62,545 bases of DNA from Lachnospiraceae bacterium (GTDB lineage: Bacteria; Bacillota; Clostridia; Lachnospirales; Lachnospiraceae). Within the stretch, counting starts at the first letter, position 1, and each line of letters begins with the position of its first letter. The notes below the pieces were generated by a model. It searched no databases, was not told where the DNA came from, and worked only from the letters and a program-made list of their open reading frames with translations. Shown in pieces: positions 24,144 through 32,362 of this stretch. Made by a program: the position numbers and the translations under genes. The stretch is from positions 1 through 62,545 of the forward strand of contig JAMPFQ010000024.1 in the NCBI GenBank assembly GCA_023664345.1, read 5' to 3'.

Positions 24144-25697
24144 TTACCCTTTCAGATAGCCTGCATACGCTTCATTTTGAACTGTCAGCCAGTCATTTAC
24201 TGCCGCCACTATGTTCCTTTCCAATTCCTCAAAAGAACTTATGCTGATCTCCACGAATTGCTCCCTGATGATCCCGCTTATGATCTCCTGCTGCCCCCTG
24301 CCGTTTTTCCTTTCCAGCCACTCCGTGAAACTCAGCCCAGATTCGATCCCCGGCAGATATTCAGGGTGATTCATGATATTGTCCTGTATTCCCTGCAACG
24401 GCTCCTGCAGCCTTTCCTCTGCCGCCCTGATTTTCTCTTTTCCTCCCCGCCTTTCCATCGGTCCTGCGATCTCTGGTTCCGGCTCTTCTTCCAGTTCCTC
24501 CGCCAGGATCATAGCCGTTATGATCCCGGCAAGGCTTTCATAATCTACAAGGTACTTTTCAGTAAAACCTTTCGACATGATGTATACGCCCTCATTGGAA
24601 AACCTGTATATCACCTGTTCGCCGCCCTCCGGCTCCACTTTCCCGCCTTTGTATGACTGATAGAAGAAACGCTTCAATGTATTTACGACTGCTGCCATAT
24701 CGGTATCCTTAAATACCGCCCGGTTCACTTCCCCAGTCATTATCTCCTTTATGACGGCCCGCACGCTCTTCACCTGGCTTTCCGGTAATTCCTGCGGCTC
24801 TTTTTTCGGTTCCTCTTTTACGTCCTTTATATGCAGTTCCCCTATCTGCTGGTATTCCTCATGCAGCCTTTCCTGTTCTTCCCCGGATCTCCTCGCTATC
24901 TCATGGGCGGTCGAAATGTTGATATTCCCCGCCCGCAGTTCCTCTTTGAACTCTTCTTTCAAGCTGTTATCTATCTTTTCATACCGTGAAAGCTGTGTGC
25001 CTGATAAGTGGAGCAGGTCAGCGATGATCTCCCGTGTCCTCCCCAGCTTCACCTTTTCATAATACGGGCATCCCGGTTCACGGTCGAAATAATATTTCTT
25101 CTTATCCCCTGTGGGCATTTCAGCGTTTCCGCACGTTTCCCCCGCCACTCCGTAAGCACAGCTTCCGCATGGACAGCCGTTCCCCTCTTTTGCGTCCTGC
25201 GCTTCCTGATCGATCTCTTTCCTGTATTCCTCCAGTACCGCTTTCAATTCCTTGTACTGCTGCACCTGCTCCCAATCGCTCATATCCCTTGCGGTCGAGT
25301 TTGTCAGGATCAAGCTAAGGCGTTTCATGATCTCCGTCCTATCGTCTTTCACCACGCACGGCACATACCTGAACTGCTCTTTCCCCTCTTCCACCAGGCG
25401 GAGGCTTGCAAGCCTGCGCCTGTGTCCTGCCGTCACTTCATACTTTCCATGTACAGGCGGCTTTACTTCCAGGTTCTGCCGGATACCTCCCAGCAGTTCT
25501 ATCGACAGTGCCAGTTCCTCTATATCCTTTGTGGAATAGAAATTGTTTCCAGACGGCACAAGGTCATACACGTCCAGCATGACAACTTCAAAATTCCCCC
25601 TCCTTTCCTCGACTGCCGCCCGCTCATGCTCTGCCTGCTTCTGGCTTTTCTTGTTCAGCAATGCCAGCGCATTGAAATTATTGCTTCCCTTTTCCAT
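24144..25697 (-). CDS. ParB-like partition protein with inserted cysteine cluster
   Basis: 517 residues. The ParB/Srx nucleotidase domain is at 35-150, with the CTP-binding-type motif AGHRRRLASLRL, and a helix-turn-helix follows (TREIIADLLHLSGTQLSRYE). Between them, at about residues 175-220, is an inserted segment with CPCGSCAYG, CGN and GCPYY, six cysteines that could bind zinc. The C-terminal 200 residues are unusual for ParB. The partner ParA is 1.6 kb away in the same direction, separated by four accessory genes. Confidence 0.82.
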   Translation of the reverse strand: MEKGSNNFNALALLNKKSQKQAEHERAAVEERRGNFEVVMLDVYDLVPSGNNFYSTKDIEELALSIELLGGIRQNLEVKPPVHGKYEVTAGHRRRLASLRLVEEGKEQFRYVPCVVKDDRTEIMKRLSLILTNSTARDMSDWEQVQQYKELKAVLEEYRKEIDQEAQDAKEGNGCPCGSCAYGVAGETCGNAEMPTGDKKKYYFDREPGCPYYEKVKLGRTREIIADLLHLSGTQLSRYEKIDNSLKEEFKEELRAGNINISTAHEIARRSGEEQERLHEEYQQIGELHIKDVKEEPKKEPQELPESQVKSVRAVIKEIMTGEVNRAVFKDTDMAAVVNTLKRFFYQSYKGGKVEPEGGEQVIYRFSNEGVYIMSKGFTEKYLVDYESLAGIITAMILAEELEEEPEPEIAGPMERRGGKEKIRAAEERLQEPLQGIQDNIMNHPEYLPGIESGLSFTEWLERKNGRGQQEIISGIIREQFVEISISSFEELERNIVAAVNDWLTVQNEAYAGYLKG

Positions 25698-25787
25698 ATC
25701 CTTGTTATCTCCGCTTTCCTGTGCCCGAATCGGTCACATTATTTTCCTGCTTAAACCCAAACTTTGTCATGTAGCCGTTACAAATCT

Positions 25788-26252
25788 TCAATCCTGATAA
25801 TCAACCGTGTACGGTTGGGGCAATGGCCTCCATGCGATGACCGGCATATCAACCTGTCCAAACCTCTCCGAAAATGAAATGGATTCCCACCATCCCTCCA
25901 GTACGGTGCAGAGATCAGCTTCCTCGTCATACTCACAATGATATGCCTCATCCCAGTCGTAGGCGCTGTCAACCATGGCAAGGGTCCCGTCCTCATGGAA
26001 CGCCCTTGCGGTCAGGAAGCGTTTCTCTCCTGTCGGCCAGGCTTCCTGCACATACGTTATCTCGACATCCTCCTCATTTTCCGGCATGCGCTCGCTGCAT
26101 GGGATCCATCCGCCGATCTTGGGCTGGCCGCATATCATCCTTACCATGTCGGCAACACTCACATAGGTCTTTGAGAGGTCTTTGCCTTTCAGTTCGTCAT
26201 AACACGATATGTCATATGCCAGACATTCTATCAATTTATTTTCATCGATCAT
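25788..26252 (-). CDS. DUF551 domain protein
   Basis: 154 residues. The C-terminal DUF551 pattern is plain: WIPCSERMPENEEDVEITYV ... VIAWRPLPQPY. Proteins of this type are common accessory genes in temperate phages of Firmicutes and enterobacteria and have no known activity. The stop is 90 nt before parB, and the start overlaps the stop of the YopX gene (4 nt). Confidence 0.78.
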   Translation of the reverse strand: MIDENKLIECLAYDISCYDELKGKDLSKTYVSVADMVRMICGQPKIGGWIPCSERMPENEEDVEITYVQEAWPTGEKRFLTARAFHEDGTLAMVDSAYDWDEAYHCEYDEEADLCTVLEGWWESISFSERFGQVDMPVIAWRPLPQPYTVDYQD

Positions 26253-26668
26253 CCTGCTCCTCCTATCAGTCCGAGATTGTCGAAAATATTACCGATAACC
26301 TCACAGTCTTTAGGCTCACACGCTTCACCAAAGAAATGTTTATATGCCCATCCTTTTTTTGTGAGACACCATCCCGCAAATTTTTCGTTCCATGTTACAA
26401 CGAGATTTCCCCCACATTTTACAATATCCCCCTCAAAAATCTTTTCTCCGTTCCTGTCGGTCAGGCCTGTGTACTGGCAGACGGTATCCGGGAATACCTC
26501 AAATGCTTGGAACGATACGCAACCTTCTTCTCCAACCCCATCGCTTTCATTCACGCTGTTACCTTGCGCATGTATGAAATACTGCCCCGTTATGTAATCT
26601 ATCAAAAAACATCCTTCCATCCATTCCAGGTTATCTCTCCTTTTTCCTCTGAATAAAATTTCCCTCAT
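26249..26668 (-). CDS. YopX family protein
   Basis: 139 residues from ATG 26668 (AAAGGAG site). It begins with the YopX hallmark MREILFRGKRRDNLEWMEGC and carries VCQYTGLTDRNGEKIFEGDI and EVIGNIFDNLGL. YopX proteins are widespread in phages, form decamers in a known structure and have no established function. Two more YopX-like proteins are encoded at 35.6-36.7 kb. Confidence 0.87.
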   Translation of the reverse strand: MREILFRGKRRDNLEWMEGCFLIDYITGQYFIHAQGNSVNESDGVGEEGCVSFQAFEVFPDTVCQYTGLTDRNGEKIFEGDIVKCGGNLVVTWNEKFAGWCLTKKGWAYKHFFGEACEPKDCEVIGNIFDNLGLIGGAG

Positions 26669-27066
26669 TTCCCGGCATCTCCTTTCCTTGCGGCTTCCGC
26701 TTCTTCCCGTGCCAGGAACCATTCCTTACCAAGATTCTTTACATCAAATCCGATCCTCAGGAATTTATGTTCCTCCATATCGCTTTCAAGCATTACATCC
26801 GTATGATCCCTGTATGTAACAAAGCGTTCCACGGTCAGCGGGACGATCTCGCCGAAGACAAGGGAATACACCGTATCCCCCACAGCGCAGGGCAGCCCCA
26901 TCAGCTTCCCCTGTTCCTCCATGTCCTCATATCCTGCCAGCCTCTCGATCGCGAGCCTGGCGTGGTGCGCATCCATCTCGCAGGGCTCCCGGCCAGCCCC
27001 TCCGCGCTCGCGGTCCACGTACCAGACCGCACCGCTATCTTTAAATCTCCTGGTCAATCTCTCCAT
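26665..27066 (-). CDS. Phage accessory protein with LAGYED motif
   Basis: 133 residues. The N-terminus MERLTRRFKDSGAVWYVD and the segment IERLAGYEDMEEQGKLMGLP belong to a set of small phage proteins common in Clostridia; a similar start occurs in the protein at 32.1-32.3 kb. The middle (LPCAVGDTVYSLVFGEIVPL) looks like a small beta-barrel. Function unknown. It overlaps both neighbours by a few nt. Confidence 0.6.
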   Translation of the reverse strand: MERLTRRFKDSGAVWYVDRERGGAGREPCEMDAHHARLAIERLAGYEDMEEQGKLMGLPCAVGDTVYSLVFGEIVPLTVERFVTYRDHTDVMLESDMEEHKFLRIGFDVKNLGKEWFLAREEAEAARKGDAGK

Positions 27067-27314
27067 GATTCCCTCCTTTCCTGGTTCTCCCTGTGCTTCT
27101 CTATCATCCCCTTGATGATCCCCACCCCGTTAAGGACAAGTTCCGTCTGGGTCATGCCCAGGGCTGCGGCACAGCGTTCAATGTCCTCCTTTTCCTGGGG
27201 TGTGACACGCAGGTTGAGGGTTGCCGCCCTTTTCCGTGGTGTCGTTACGCTTTTTATTTCCCCTGTCGTTACGCCCATCAGTTCCCCTTTATCCGCATTT
27301 TGTTTTTCATTCAT
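27054..27314 (-). CDS. Ribbon-helix-helix / MobC-like small DNA-binding protein
   Basis: 86 residues. The C-terminal half is a ribbon-helix-helix type sequence: RAATLNLRVTPQEKEDIERC (strand and helix A) and ALGMTQTELVLNGVGIIKGM (helix B). Such proteins act as autorepressors or as relaxosome or partition accessories. The close link to parA (32 nt downstream of it) makes a centromere-binding or parA-repressor role plausible. Start MNEKQNADKG at 27314 is preferred to the longer frame. Confidence 0.65.
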   Translation of the reverse strand: MNEKQNADKGELMGVTTGEIKSVTTPRKRAATLNLRVTPQEKEDIERCAAALGMTQTELVLNGVGIIKGMIEKHRENQERRESWRD

Positions 27315-27345
27315 TTGCTTTCCCCGCATCAAGATCATGTATGTA

Positions 27346-28149
27346 CTACATTAACAAGGCGCCTGTGCCTAAATATTCCTCCACAAACTGCCTGTAATCT
27401 TTGGAAGCGCCGCACCTCGGGCTGTACTCGATCAAGGGAATGTCCATGAAAGTGTTTTCATCTACTTTTTTCGGCGTCCGCCTGATATGCGTATGGAATA
27501 CCGGGTATTTCTGCATTTTCAGCCATTCTTTCCCCTGTTCGTTCACCCCCTGCTGGTATTCCCCGTTTTCATCTTTCCACAGCGTCCGGTAGAACATTGT
27601 CACGAGGCAGCCGCGGAACTTTATTTTCGGGTTCAGTTCCTTTACGTTCTCTATCTGCTTTTCCAGTTCCTCCATGCCGTCCAAGGAATACCCATCAATC
27701 TTAACCGGGATGATCACTTCATCTGCTGCCACGAGCGCATTTATGACGGAAATATTTATGTCCGGCGGGCAGTCGATAATGCAGTAATCATACATGGGAT
27801 CCACCCGCTCAAACTGATCCCTTAAGATCGTCTGCTGCTCTATCTCCTGATCCATGATGATCTCAAGGTTAGCGGTCAGCAGGTGCATATTTGCGGGGAT
27901 AACGTCTATAAAATCAAAATCCGTTTTCCTGATCACTTCCAGGATATCCGTTCCCCCCGTCAGGATATCCGCCACGGACGGAAGTCCATAGCTGTGTACA
28001 GCGTATGCCTTTGAAGCGTTCCCCTGCTTGTCATTATCCACCAGCAGAACCCGCTTCCCATAATGCCTTCCCAAGATGTGCGCCATGTTCACCGCCGTTG
28101 TTGTTTTCCCGCATCCGCCTTTCATATTGATGATCGCAACCGTTTTCAT
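27346..28149 (-). CDS. ParA/Soj partition ATPase
   Basis: 267 residues from ATG 28149 (GGAGG 6 nt upstream). Deviant Walker A KGGCGKTTTAVNMA at residues 10-24, a Walker A' (VLLVDNDKQGNASK) and Walker B YCIIDCPPDINI mark the ParA/MinD class. It moves ParB-bound DNA over the nucleoid. An integrated prophage would not need it, so it points to a stage as a low-copy extrachromosomal element. Confidence 0.92.
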   Translation of the reverse strand: MKTVAIINMKGGCGKTTTAVNMAHILGRHYGKRVLLVDNDKQGNASKAYAVHSYGLPSVADILTGGTDILEVIRKTDFDFIDVIPANMHLLTANLEIIMDQEIEQQTILRDQFERVDPMYDYCIIDCPPDINISVINALVAADEVIIPVKIDGYSLDGMEELEKQIENVKELNPKIKFRGCLVTMFYRTLWKDENGEYQQGVNEQGKEWLKMQKYPVFHTHIRRTPKKVDENTFMDIPLIEYSPRCGASKDYRQFVEEYLGTGALLM

Positions 28150-28180
28150 TCCTGATACCTCCATTCAGCCTTTGTTTTTA

Positions 28181-28612
28181 TCACCACGCCTGTACCCGTA
28201 AATACTGCCAGCTTTGCGGCGGGCGATCCAGGCCGTATTTTGCCAACGGTCTTTTCTCCTGAAACACTTCCACCGCCCCGACTTGCCAGCCGTATAGCTT
28301 CCCGCCGCCCTGCTGCCTGTACTTCTCCTGTTCCCCATACGGAACCCGGCTCCGCCCGGAAACGTCCGCACCGTCCAAAGCTTCCACCCCCGGACAGGAA
28401 AACCGCCCGCAAACCGCCTTTTCCTCCGGCACATACACCAGGCAGAGGAACGGCTTTTCAGGGATCCAGATCACCGCCGTTCCCTTTACCTCTACCCTGC
28501 TCTTCCCCGCTAAAAGACTTTTCGGGGCGGTCTTTCTAAGTTCCAGCAGCTTTTCTCCGCCCTTGATCAAATCCCACCATTTCCCCCGAATGGAGATCAT
28601 TATCTCCTGCAC
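28181..28612 (-). CDS. ASCH-domain protein
   Basis: 143 residues from GTG 28612 (AGGAGG 7 nt upstream). The N-terminus MISIRGKWWDLIKGGEKLLE-LRKTAP is the ASCH motif, a PUA-like RNA-binding fold; the rest includes IPEKPFLCLVYVPEEKAVCG and a C-terminal WQYLR. A TTG at 28696 in the same frame is an alternative start. Role probably RNA binding or nucleotide handling. Confidence 0.65.
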   Translation of the reverse strand: MQEIMISIRGKWWDLIKGGEKLLELRKTAPKSLLAGKSRVEVKGTAVIWIPEKPFLCLVYVPEEKAVCGRFSCPGVEALDGADVSGRSRVPYGEQEKYRQQGGGKLYGWQVGAVEVFQEKRPLAKYGLDRPPQSWQYLRVQAW

Positions 28613-28839
28613 CGTGTTCCCTCCTGTTTTCCGGGTGGCCCTCTGTTTCTGTTCATGGAACCCACCGCCTTTTTTGGCTTGTGATGCCGCTTTCAATTTT
28701 TCACCTTAAAAAACTGATAAAAACCTGTTGACCGACTGCGCACTTTCTGGTAAGGTGCGCCCACCGCCATGTTTCCACGGTATCCCTGCTACGGCTTTCG
28801 GCTTGCCTTTGCAGAAAACAAGTTGCCGCCTTGCCTTAA

Positions 28840-28907
28840 TGCACCGGGCGGGGATCGAACCCGCCTGGCAGGAACTTCATCCCTGCTGCCCCTGCGGCTC
28901 CCGGTGC
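28840..28907 (-). ncRNA. tRNA-like element (anticodon GAA in loop), degenerate D-arm
   Basis: On the minus strand a 7-bp acceptor stem (GCACCGG/CCGGTGC), a T-arm GCGGG-TTCGATC-CCCGC and a 5-bp anticodon stem (CAGGG/TCCTG) with 7-nt loop ATGAAGT can be drawn, with A as discriminator. The D-arm is only GCC-GCAGG-GGC, lacks the usual A-G-GG loop bases, and no CCA is encoded. It is 67-68 nt long, short for a tRNA. It may be a decayed tRNA or a tRNA mimic. Confidence 0.5.
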
Positions 28908-28911
28908 TTAC

Positions 28912-29226
28912 TTATTTCCACTCCGTTTCATCATCACGGAAACAAGCAACAACAATATCTTCGTTTGTCGTGTTCATATGTACCGTGTGAACATCCAACA
29001 ATTCAATTTCCCATCCATTACAGAAATCTTTCATCAAAAATTCCGTCATGTTTTCATATTCTTCAACTTCTCCAGCTTTCGCGTCAACCAATCTAATTTT
29101 CAGCCCCGTTCTTCCCGTCCTCGTCAAGTTCTGCATTAAATCAATCTTTAAGTCCCCCATTGTCATGCAGTAAAATTTCTGGTGCTTTTCATCATGCATT
29201 CTGTATCCATGTTCTGTGAATCTCAT
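28912..29226 (-). CDS. Phage protein of unknown function under a triple-operator promoter
   Basis: 104 residues from ATG 29226 (GGAGGT 7 nt upstream). It is acidic and beta-rich (MRFTEHGYRMHDEKHQKFYC, LKIRLVDAKAGEVEEYENM) and ends NTTNEDIVVACFRDDETEWK. No family recognised. It has its own consensus-like promoter with operators, unlike most neighbours, and ends 5 nt before the tRNA-like element, so it may be expressed in the prophage. Confidence 0.6.
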   Translation of the reverse strand: MRFTEHGYRMHDEKHQKFYCMTMGDLKIDLMQNLTRTGRTGLKIRLVDAKAGEVEEYENMTEFLMKDFCNGWEIELLDVHTVHMNTTNEDIVVACFRDDETEWK

Positions 29227-29266
29227 GTTGTGTACCTCCACTTGTTTTATTTCGTCAACTGTCTTT

Positions 29267-29354
29267 ATTATATACTTACGGAAGTATACTTTCAATAGGC
29301 AGGATGCATAAGCCTACGGAAGTATATTTGTACATTCTGTATACTTCCGTAAGT
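29267..29354 (-). promoter_or_regulatory. Promoter with three TACGGAAGTATA operator repeats
   Basis: Minus-strand TTGAAA (29295-29290), 17 bp, TATAAT (29272-29267). Operator 1 is the palindrome TATACTT-ACGG-AAGTATA (29271-29288), filling the spacer; operator 2 (29315-29326) and the inverted operator 3 (29340-29352) lie just upstream. A dimeric repressor bound at operator 1 would block polymerase. Confidence 0.8.
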
Positions 29355-29360
29355 CGTTGG

Positions 29361-29660
29361 TCAATAACGGAAGCGTGCGCCCTTTTCCCTAGCCTCCTCT
29401 TTCTTTTTCTCTATGTATTGCAGATATTCCGAAAAAGTCATTCCAGGCGGCGTTGCCCTCTCCTGTATGCTTTTCAGCCGTTCCGCCGATCCCTGCCCCG
29501 CCTGCTGCCGGTCCCGGAACAGAACCGCCTTTTCTTTCAGCGTAAGCGGGCGTTCCTGTTCCACTGTTTCCAGGCGCACACCCCTCCTCAACACCACTCT
29601 GTCCTGCTGCCCATATTTCCTTTTATGCTTCCCTTTATTCTTTTTCCTGCTTTTCGGCAT
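29361..29660 (-). CDS. Basic phage protein of unknown function
   Basis: 99 residues from ATG 29660 (GGAGG site). The first 25 residues are very basic (MPKSRKKNKGKHKRKYGQQD), the rest helical (LTLKEKAVLFRDRQQAGQGS and EYLQYIEKKKEEAREKGARF). It resembles small nucleic-acid-binding or scaffold-like proteins but has no recognisable domain. It overlaps the next zinc-binding protein by 26 nt. Confidence 0.55.
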   Translation of the reverse strand: MPKSRKKNKGKHKRKYGQQDRVVLRRGVRLETVEQERPLTLKEKAVLFRDRQQAGQGSAERLKSIQERATPPGMTFSEYLQYIEKKKEEAREKGARFRY

Positions 29661-29892
29661 GGCCAAAGACCTCCAAATCCCCAGCTATTTCCAGCAGGCT
29701 TTCCATAGCGTCTTTTATATTGCCGTCTGTATCTGCCGTAATATCCAAGATATTTGCAACATCCCTTATCTTCCTTGCCTGCCCTATGCCTGCTGCCCCC
29801 TTTGCGCAATCCGCACACACGCAAAGCAAGCTGTCCGTTGATCGCCTGCCGCATACTTGGCATTTCAATCTCTCTTCCTCCTTATCTCCCAT
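29635..29892 (-). CDS. Small zinc-binding protein (two CxxC pairs)
   Basis: 85 residues. Cysteines are arranged as CQVCGRR and CVCADC, a zinc-ribbon pattern at residues 10-30, then a helical acidic region (NIKDAMESLLEIAGDLEVFG). It overlaps genes on both sides, so translation is coupled. Function unknown; one of many cysteine-rich minor genes in this prophage. Confidence 0.55.
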   Translation of the reverse strand: MGDKEEERLKCQVCGRRSTDSLLCVCADCAKGAAGIGQARKIRDVANILDITADTDGNIKDAMESLLEIAGDLEVFGHAEKQEKE

Positions 29893-30074
29893 ATCTCAGC
29901 CGCCATTGCATCCGCTGGCTGGTCATAGACCAGCTTCATGAATCCGCCGCACTCCAGACAATCCCCGTGTCCTGCATCCGCAACCCCCATTTCCTGCAAA
30001 ACGCTCTTGCAGGCATACTGAACTTTTCCGCAATATGGGCAGATTATCTTATACCGTTTCCTTTTGTCCTCCAT
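29865..30074 (-). CDS. Small zinc-ribbon protein
   Basis: 69 residues. Two CxxC pairs (CPYCGKVQYAC at 12-22 and CLECGGFMK near 40) form a likely zinc ribbon of the kind found in transcription or DNA-repair adaptors; the C-terminus is a helix rich in Ala and Arg. It begins 6 nt after the C5 methyltransferase stop and overlaps the next gene. Confidence 0.55.
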   Translation of the reverse strand: MEDKRKRYKIICPYCGKVQYACKSVLQEMGVADAGHGDCLECGGFMKLVYDQPADAMAAEIWEIRRKRD

Positions 30075-30080
30075 TACCTT

Positions 30081-31592
30081 TCATCCCTCCAGTTCCGAAA
30101 GTATCCCCCGGAATACCCTGACCGCACAGGGAACCGCTATACTGTTCCCCGTTGCCCTGTACCTTGCCATATCAGAGATCTCCTCCCCGTCCGCTCCCCA
30201 GCGCGTCCAATCATCAGGATACCCCTGCAACCTCTCACATTCCCGCGGGGTAAGCCTGCGGATGATATGCTTTGCTTTCCTTGACTCCTGTTTTATGGTG
30301 CTTACAACCATATTTTCGGAACCGCCCTGACAATTCCCGCCCATCGCTTTTAATGTTGCGCTTTTATCGCTCCTTTCCAATCTGTCATATGCTTTCTGTG
30401 CATATAAAAGTTTCTCTTCGACAACTACACCCGTACTGCAACTCAGCATTTTTGCCTGGTTCGCTAACAAGGTTCCTGAGATCTCCGATTCCTTATATTT
30501 TCCGAACTGCTGCCCCTCGTAATACTTCCTGTTCTTCACTTCATAGAAAACCCCGTGAACATCGTTTGCGGTAAGCGTCGGTGCTGCCGCCCCCGGCCCC
30601 CCTATCCCCAGACCATTGCTTTCTTTCAGCCTGCTCGCTTCACTCCGGATAGGCATTACATTTTCTTTAATGGTTTTCGCGATCAGCGGCACTTGGTTCC
30701 CTCCCGTTCCCATCCTCTGCAGCAGGGCAGGCGCCACATCCTCAAACACCCTTGCAACATCATCAGTGTGCGTTATGTCAATGACCACCGCCGAACTATT
30801 GTATGTCTTTATCGTGGGGGCAATCTCTTCCCGGTAGCCTATCCCTCTTGCCTTTGCCCCTACCCTATATATGAATCCTGCTGCCCGCCCTCTTGTATCC
30901 TCTGCATGAGCGCCATCTCCAGCATCCCCGGCAGCTTCCTTTTCCGCTTCAGCGCCCTGCGCAGGATACCCCAGCAGGCTCTCCGGCTTAAAGAGTATCT
31001 CTCCGGCACGTTGTCCTCCAAAATCTCCGACAAGGTAGATCCTACGGCGACGCTGGGGGACTCCCCAATGCTCGGCATCAAATGTCCTCCATGCTGTGTC
31101 AACTTCTCCCCCTCGTACCATTCCGGCTCTGGTCCATTCAGATCTAGGCAGAGGAACACGGGCTTTTGTGATCTTTTCAAGCACGGTTCTAAAATCCTGT
31201 CTATCGTTTGATGAAAAAGCACCGGGCACGTTTTCCCAAATAATGAAAGCTGGGTATATTCCATTGGTCGATTCCCTCATTTCCTCTATGATCCTGATCG
31301 CTTCAAGGAAAAGCCCGGATTCCTCCCCGGCTAATCCTTTCCGGTTCCCCGCTACGCTCAAATTCTGGCAAGGGGAACCGAATGTGATGATGTCCACGGG
31401 CGGCACTTCATCGCCCTTTAACTCTGTCACGCTCCCAACGTGCATCACCTCCGGGAAATGCCTGCGGGTTATGCTGATACAGTTCGGCTCTATCTCCGCC
31501 GCCCATATGGGGGTGATCCCGCACGACTGCGCCGCAAGCATGAATCCGCCTATGCCGTCAAACAGGCTTCCCATTGTCAACTGCCTTTCCAT
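30081..31592 (-). CDS. C5-cytosine DNA methyltransferase
   Basis: 503 residues from ATG 31592 (AGGAG 9 nt upstream). Motif I GSLFDGIGGFMLA, catalytic motif IV FGSPCQNLS (Cys at about 75), motif VI ENVPG, motif VIII QRRRRIYLVGDF, motif IX RRLTPRECERLQGYPDDWT and motif X GNSIAVP are all present, so it should be active. The large region between VIII and IX is the target-recognition domain. No restriction enzyme is adjacent, so it is likely an orphan that protects phage DNA. Confidence 0.95.
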   Translation of the reverse strand: MERQLTMGSLFDGIGGFMLAAQSCGITPIWAAEIEPNCISITRRHFPEVMHVGSVTELKGDEVPPVDIITFGSPCQNLSVAGNRKGLAGEESGLFLEAIRIIEEMRESTNGIYPAFIIWENVPGAFSSNDRQDFRTVLEKITKARVPLPRSEWTRAGMVRGGEVDTAWRTFDAEHWGVPQRRRRIYLVGDFGGQRAGEILFKPESLLGYPAQGAEAEKEAAGDAGDGAHAEDTRGRAAGFIYRVGAKARGIGYREEIAPTIKTYNSSAVVIDITHTDDVARVFEDVAPALLQRMGTGGNQVPLIAKTIKENVMPIRSEASRLKESNGLGIGGPGAAAPTLTANDVHGVFYEVKNRKYYEGQQFGKYKESEISGTLLANQAKMLSCSTGVVVEEKLLYAQKAYDRLERSDKSATLKAMGGNCQGGSENMVVSTIKQESRKAKHIIRRLTPRECERLQGYPDDWTRWGADGEEISDMARYRATGNSIAVPCAVRVFRGILSELEG

Positions 31593-31603
31593 CCCATCCA
31601 CTC

Positions 31604-31744
31604 CTAATCATAGCTTTCTAACCGCTTCACCCGTTCTTCAAGGCTTTTCGCCCGCTCCTGCAGGATATGTATCCCATACGGTGTCGCGCCAGATTCCTCA
31701 TATAGGAACAGCTTTTCAACAGCTGCCTGCAAGCTGTTTTTCAA
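31604..31744 (-). CDS. Small helical phage protein, 46 aa
   Basis: TTG start at 31744 with AGGGG 7 nt upstream; the reading MKNSLQAAVEKLFLYEESG then ILQERAKSLEERVKRLESYD is a probable two-helix coiled coil. It ends 11 nt before the methyltransferase start and carries that gene's ribosome site over its stop codon. It was found by reading the gap, not by length. No family recognised. Confidence 0.45.
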   Translation of the reverse strand: MKNSLQAAVEKLFLYEESGATPYGIHILQERAKSLEERVKRLESYD

Positions 31745-31815
31745 AATGCTGCCCCTGTGCGTTGCTTAACCTGTTGCGGCATCCATATTGTAATACCCAG
31801 ATCCAAGCACCCGTT

Positions 31816-32049
31816 TCACCCACCATTCCGCAAGACTGCCCTTAATGCACATATGGTACATAATTTCCCTGAAAACATTTCTTCCGTGAAGCCCTCCGGC
31901 AGCGTCCTATCCCAACATTCACAGCCGCATTCCGGGCAGACCGCCGGAAACCATGTTCCATCTTTCGGTTGCGGTACATTCTCTTTCAGCGGCATGGTCA
32001 TATATCCGCCCCTGTCTGCTGTTTTCCTCGGTTCGATCTTTATATCCAT
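31816..32049 (-). CDS. Small zinc-binding protein, 77 aa
   Basis: 77 residues starting at ATG 32049 behind GGGAGG. Cysteines CPECGCECW (residues 38-46) and CTICALR (near 64-67) form a zinc-finger pair. The middle has WDRTLPEGFTEEMFSGKL. Unknown function; one of the run of cysteine-rich minor proteins. Confidence 0.55.
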   Translation of the reverse strand: MDIKIEPRKTADRGGYMTMPLKENVPQPKDGTWFPAVCPECGCECWDRTLPEGFTEEMFSGKLCTICALRAVLRNGG

Positions 32050-32084
32050 TCTCTTTTCCTCCCGGAAGCATATTCATCACCCAT

Positions 32085-32348
32085 TCAAGGTCTTCCGCCA
32101 CCTGCCCTTTGAAACCATACGGGAAACCAGGGTCCTGCCCTTACCTCCGCAAGCCGTTTTTCAACCTTTTCCTGCATATCCTCATATTGCCCCAGCCTGT
32201 TTACCGCCTTATATAGGTTGCACTCTTTATGCTCCTCTGCGCACTTGCCCAGACCGCTGCAATTAAAACACACAGAATCAAACCGCCTTGGTTCCCTATC
32301 CGATCTCACACATGCATATGACCCTAACCAATATGTAAACCGCTCCAT
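32085..32348 (-). CDS. Phage accessory protein with cysteines and RLGQYED motif
   Basis: 87 residues from ATG 32348 (GGAGGG 6 nt upstream). The N-terminus MERFTYWLGSYACVRSDREP and VNRLGQYEDMQEKVEKRLAE resemble the LAGYED-type protein at 26.7-27.1 kb. The cysteines (CFNCSGLGKCAEEHKEC) suggest metal binding. Its start is 15 nt after the adenine methyltransferase stop. Confidence 0.55.
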   Translation of the reverse strand: MERFTYWLGSYACVRSDREPRRFDSVCFNCSGLGKCAEEHKECNLYKAVNRLGQYEDMQEKVEKRLAEVRAGPWFPVWFQRAGGGRP

Positions 32349-32362
32349 GTTTATCCCTCCGT

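Noticed and set aside
28165..28434. Overlapping frames of about 88 codons in the ASCH gene
   Set aside because: Other-frame shadows of the ASCH gene with Arg/Gly-rich random composition.
28625..28700. Tiny ORF (about 18 codons) before the ASCH gene
   Set aside because: A purine-rich site is nearby, but length and sequence give no support; it may just be part of the leader or an N-terminal extension.
29267..29354. Short CRISPR-like array in the TACGGAAGTATA repeats
   Set aside because: Only three short palindromic copies in mixed orientation with unequal spacing; they overlap a promoter and read as operators.
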